Assembly: GCA_947630605.1 (NCBI GenBank) | Contig: CANRIO010000011.1 | Coordinates: 1-32,718 of the forward strand | Origin: an uncultured Clostridia bacterium | GTDB lineage: Bacteria > Bacillota > Clostridia > Christensenellales > Borkfalkiaceae | DNA: 32,718 nt | Reading direction: 5' to 3' | Shown here: positions 30,886-32,718 of the stretch, piece after piece | Layout: each line of letters begins with the position of its first letter | Numbering within the stretch: position 1 is the first letter of the stretch | The notes under the pieces: generated by a model | What the model saw: only the letters and a program-made list of their open reading frames with translations | Told to the model about the DNA's origin: nothing | The model's database searches: none | Made by a program: the position numbers and the translations under genes

Positions 30886-31947
30886 AACAGAGTATTTATT
30901 CCCACCGGACTTAACGGCTACACCTTTGATCTCTAAGGCGGACAAAACGGCGGAGGCCTCGTGGATGAGAAGATTTGCCCGCTTTGCGATCTCGGCGAGG
31001 TGCATCTCCCCGCTCTCCCGCAAAATTCCAAGCACCCGCTGTTCGCCATCGTTGAGGTCGACGGGGACGCTCTCCGAGGTGGCCATGCCGTAGACGGAGA
31101 GGATGTCCTCCGCACCCGTCGCAAGGAATGCCCCCTTCTTGATGAGGTCGTTGCACCCCTCGCCGCTCGCAACGCCGACGTTGTAGGGGAAGGCAAAGAC
31201 GTCCCGCCCGTAGTCGAGGGCGCAGTTCGCGGTGATGAGCGCCCCGCTCCGCGTCGCCGCAGAGAGGACGAGCACCCCCTCCGAGAGCCCCGCTAAAATG
31301 CGGTTGCGGGCGTGGAAGGAATACTTCTTCGCCGCCTCGCCGAAGGGAAGTTCAGAAAGGAGCAGGCCCGCCCTCTGGATGCGCGTCTTCACGGAGATGT
31401 GCGCCGCGGGATAGCAGAGGTCCAGCCCGCAGGGAAGCACGGAGATGAGATTGCCCGAGGGGAGCGCCCCCTCGATGGCGGCAAGGTCCCCGCCCTCCGC
31501 AAGGCCCGTGACGACGGCGAACTTTTTGGAGATCTCCGAAGAGACCGCCTTCCCGAGCTTCTCCGCCCAGGGAGCGGTGATGCGGGAGCCGACGATGCAG
31601 AACTTCCGCTCTCTCAAAAGCTCCCTTCTCCCCTTCCCGTAGAGGACGAGGGGCGGCGAAGAGACCGCCTGGAGGGATTCGGGATAGTCCTCCGAAAGGA
31701 GGGTCACGGCGAAGGCCTCCTGCTCCCCAAGATAGGAGATAAAGCTGTCCGCCTCCTCCTCGCGCGACTTCAGACTTGCGCTGTATTTCTCCCTCCCGAT
31801 GCCCGCGGCGGCGAAGAAGTCCTCCGCGCTCTCCAAAAGGGCGGCGGGAGAGGGTGCGGCGCGAAGCAGGGCGACGCGTTCCCGGTAGTCGGTTTGGGTG
31901 CGGGCGCACAGCCAGAGATACGCCCGTTCATCCTTGGAATATGTCAT
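30880..31947 (-). CDS. dprA: DNA-processing protein DprA
   Basis: This 355-residue protein loads RecA on incoming single-stranded DNA during transformation. The Rossmann-like core shows KFCIVGSRITAPWAEKLG, VVTGLAEGGDLAAIEGAL, SVLPCGLDLCYP and ARNRILAGLSEGVLVLSAATRSGALITANCALDYGRDVFAFP, the DprA signature order. The N-terminal 70 residues are SAM-like, and the C-terminal 60 residues form the winged helix often found in Firmicutes. It starts 4 nt after comM, with only a weak ribosome site inside comM, and is probably translationally coupled. Together with comM it points to competence. Confidence 0.96.
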   Translation of the reverse strand: MTYSKDERAYLWLCARTQTDYRERVALLRAAPSPAALLESAEDFFAAAGIGREKYSASLKSREEEADSFISYLGEQEAFAVTLLSEDYPESLQAVSSPPLVLYGKGRRELLRERKFCIVGSRITAPWAEKLGKAVSSEISKKFAVVTGLAEGGDLAAIEGALPSGNLISVLPCGLDLCYPAAHISVKTRIQRAGLLLSELPFGEAAKKYSFHARNRILAGLSEGVLVLSAATRSGALITANCALDYGRDVFAFPYNVGVASGEGCNDLIKKGAFLATGAEDILSVYGMATSESVPVDLNDGEQRVLGILRESGEMHLAEIAKRANLLIHEASAVLSALEIKGVAVKSGGNKYSVS

Positions 31948-31951
31948 TTTT

Positions 31952-32718
31952 TTAGCCGATCTTTTCGAAGATGCGGTAGGAGACCGCCTCAAAGACGTGC
32001 TTGGGCTGGATCTCCTCGGAGTAGTCGAGGTCGGCGATCGTGCGCGCCACCTTGACGATACGCGCCCGTGCACGGGCGGAGAGGTGCATCCTGTCGAAGG
32101 CAGAGCGTAAGATCTCGTCCCCCTCGCGGGTGAGTTTGCAATATTCGGCGATCTCCTTCTCCCCCATCTCGGCGTTCGTGAGGATGCCGCTCCCCTCGAA
32201 GCGGTTGCGCTGGATGGCGCGGGCCGCGTCGACGCGCTGTTTTACGACCTCGGAGCTCTCCTGCTCCTCGTCGGAGGTGAGGTCGTCGTACTCGATGTCG
32301 TCCACTTCCACCTGAAGGTCGATCCTGTCGAGGAGCGGGCCCGAGATCTTCTTGCGGTATCTTCTGATCTCCGCGGGCGTGCAGGAGCAGGTCCGCTTGG
32401 AGGAGCCGTAGTTGCCGCAGGGGCAGGGGTTCATGCTCGCGCAGAGCATGAAGTTTGCGGGGAAGGTGAAGGTGCCGCCCGCACGGGAGACGGTGATCTT
32501 CCCGTCCTCGAGGGGCTGGCGGAGGGCCTCCAATGTGGAGCGCTTATATTCGGGCAGCTCGTCCAAAAAGAGGACGCCGCCGTGTGCGAGCGAAATTTCG
32601 CCGGGGTGGACGATCTTGTTGCCGCCGCCGCACATGGAGACGGTGGTCGCCGTGTGGTGCGGGGTGCGGAAGGGCCGTTCGGTGACGATGCCCTCTTCGC
32701 CCAAGACGCCCGCGACCG
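31952..32718 (-). CDS. comM: ComM/YifB-type Mg-chelatase-like AAA+ ATPase, C-terminal part
   Basis: About 255 residues are visible and the frame stays open to the window edge, so the N-terminal half is missing here. RPFRTPHHTATTVSMCGGG, HPGEISLAHGGVLFLDELPE (Walker B), LCASMNPCPCGNYG and a CxC segment KRTCSCTPAEIRRYRKKISGP with the arginine finger LLDRIDLQVEV are diagnostic. ComM is a branch-migration helicase that extends heteroduplexes during natural transformation. It lies directly before dprA, as in many Clostridia. Confidence 0.96.
   Translation of the reverse strand, partial: VAGVLGEEGIVTERPFRTPHHTATTVSMCGGGNKIVHPGEISLAHGGVLFLDELPEYKRSTLEALRQPLEDGKITVSRAGGTFTFPANFMLCASMNPCPCGNYGSSKRTCSCTPAEIRRYRKKISGPLLDRIDLQVEVDDIEYDDLTSDEEQESSEVVKQRVDAARAIQRNRFEGSGILTNAEMGEKEIAEYCKLTREGDEILRSAFDRMHLSARARARIVKVARTIADLDYSEEIQPKHVFEAVSYRIFEKIG

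Noticed and set aside
28550-31093. 847-codon open frame opposite topA
   Set aside because: Same reason: it mirrors topA, which has its active site and zinc fingers on the minus strand.

Overview
This window reads as the chromosome of a moderately GC-rich member of the Firmicutes, most likely an uncultured gut Clostridia lineage. The main evidence is a gene order of the Bacillus/Clostridium type (dprA-topA-trmFO-hslV-hslU), the Firmicutes tsaE-tsaB-rimI block, a YugP-type zinc peptidase, an FMN riboswitch in front of a RibU-type ECF component, good Shine-Dalgarno sites of the AGGAGG type, and BspA-like leucine-rich-repeat lipoproteins. The lineage is an inference from family content, not from a phylogenetic marker comparison.

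Left part (1-7200). The first 41 codons of rpsJ lie on the minus strand behind a structured leader of about 260 nt and a near-consensus promoter. A divergent ArsB/SLC13-type permease follows. Then come two minus-strand units: a DUF1295 membrane protein plus a GH31 alpha-glycosidase, and a NifU-like Fe-S scaffold protein plus a GGGtGRT-family protein behind their own promoter.

Accessory part (7200-15500). A 66-residue XRE regulator diverges from a BspA-like LRR lipoprotein, which is followed by a DUF2971 gene. The two promoters have overlapping -35 boxes, and a 20-bp palindrome fills the lipoprotein promoter spacer. yhbY and obgE follow, then a second and larger LRR lipoprotein. That gene has a long structured leader containing an intrinsic terminator, and it is broken by a one-base frameshift. 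Both LRR units end in almost the same terminator hairpin, including a conserved loop. Dispersed palindromic repeats fill the gaps, with a 111-bp tandem array at about 15089-15475.

Housekeeping part (15500-32718). A membrane zinc peptidase (plus strand) converges on the operon tsaE-tsaB-rimI-alpha/beta hydrolase-membrane MurF-ddl, which covers t6A tRNA modification, acetylation and D-Ala-D-Ala peptidoglycan precursor synthesis. Next are ribU under an FMN riboswitch and an uncharacterised four-helix membrane protein divergent from a second XRE regulator. That pair again has a palindrome inside a consensus promoter spacer. hisS-trxA follows, and finally comM-dprA-topA-trmFO-hslV-hslU (natural transformation, topology, tRNA m5U54, protease). 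xerC and codY, which accompany this cluster in Bacillus, are absent from their usual places.

Regulatory themes stand out. Several genes (the 66-residue XRE gene, obgE, tsaE and possibly the second XRE gene) have a -10 box only 6-8 nt before the ATG and no Shine-Dalgarno site, which suggests leaderless mRNAs. No tRNA, rRNA, CRISPR array, transposase or prophage gene was seen.
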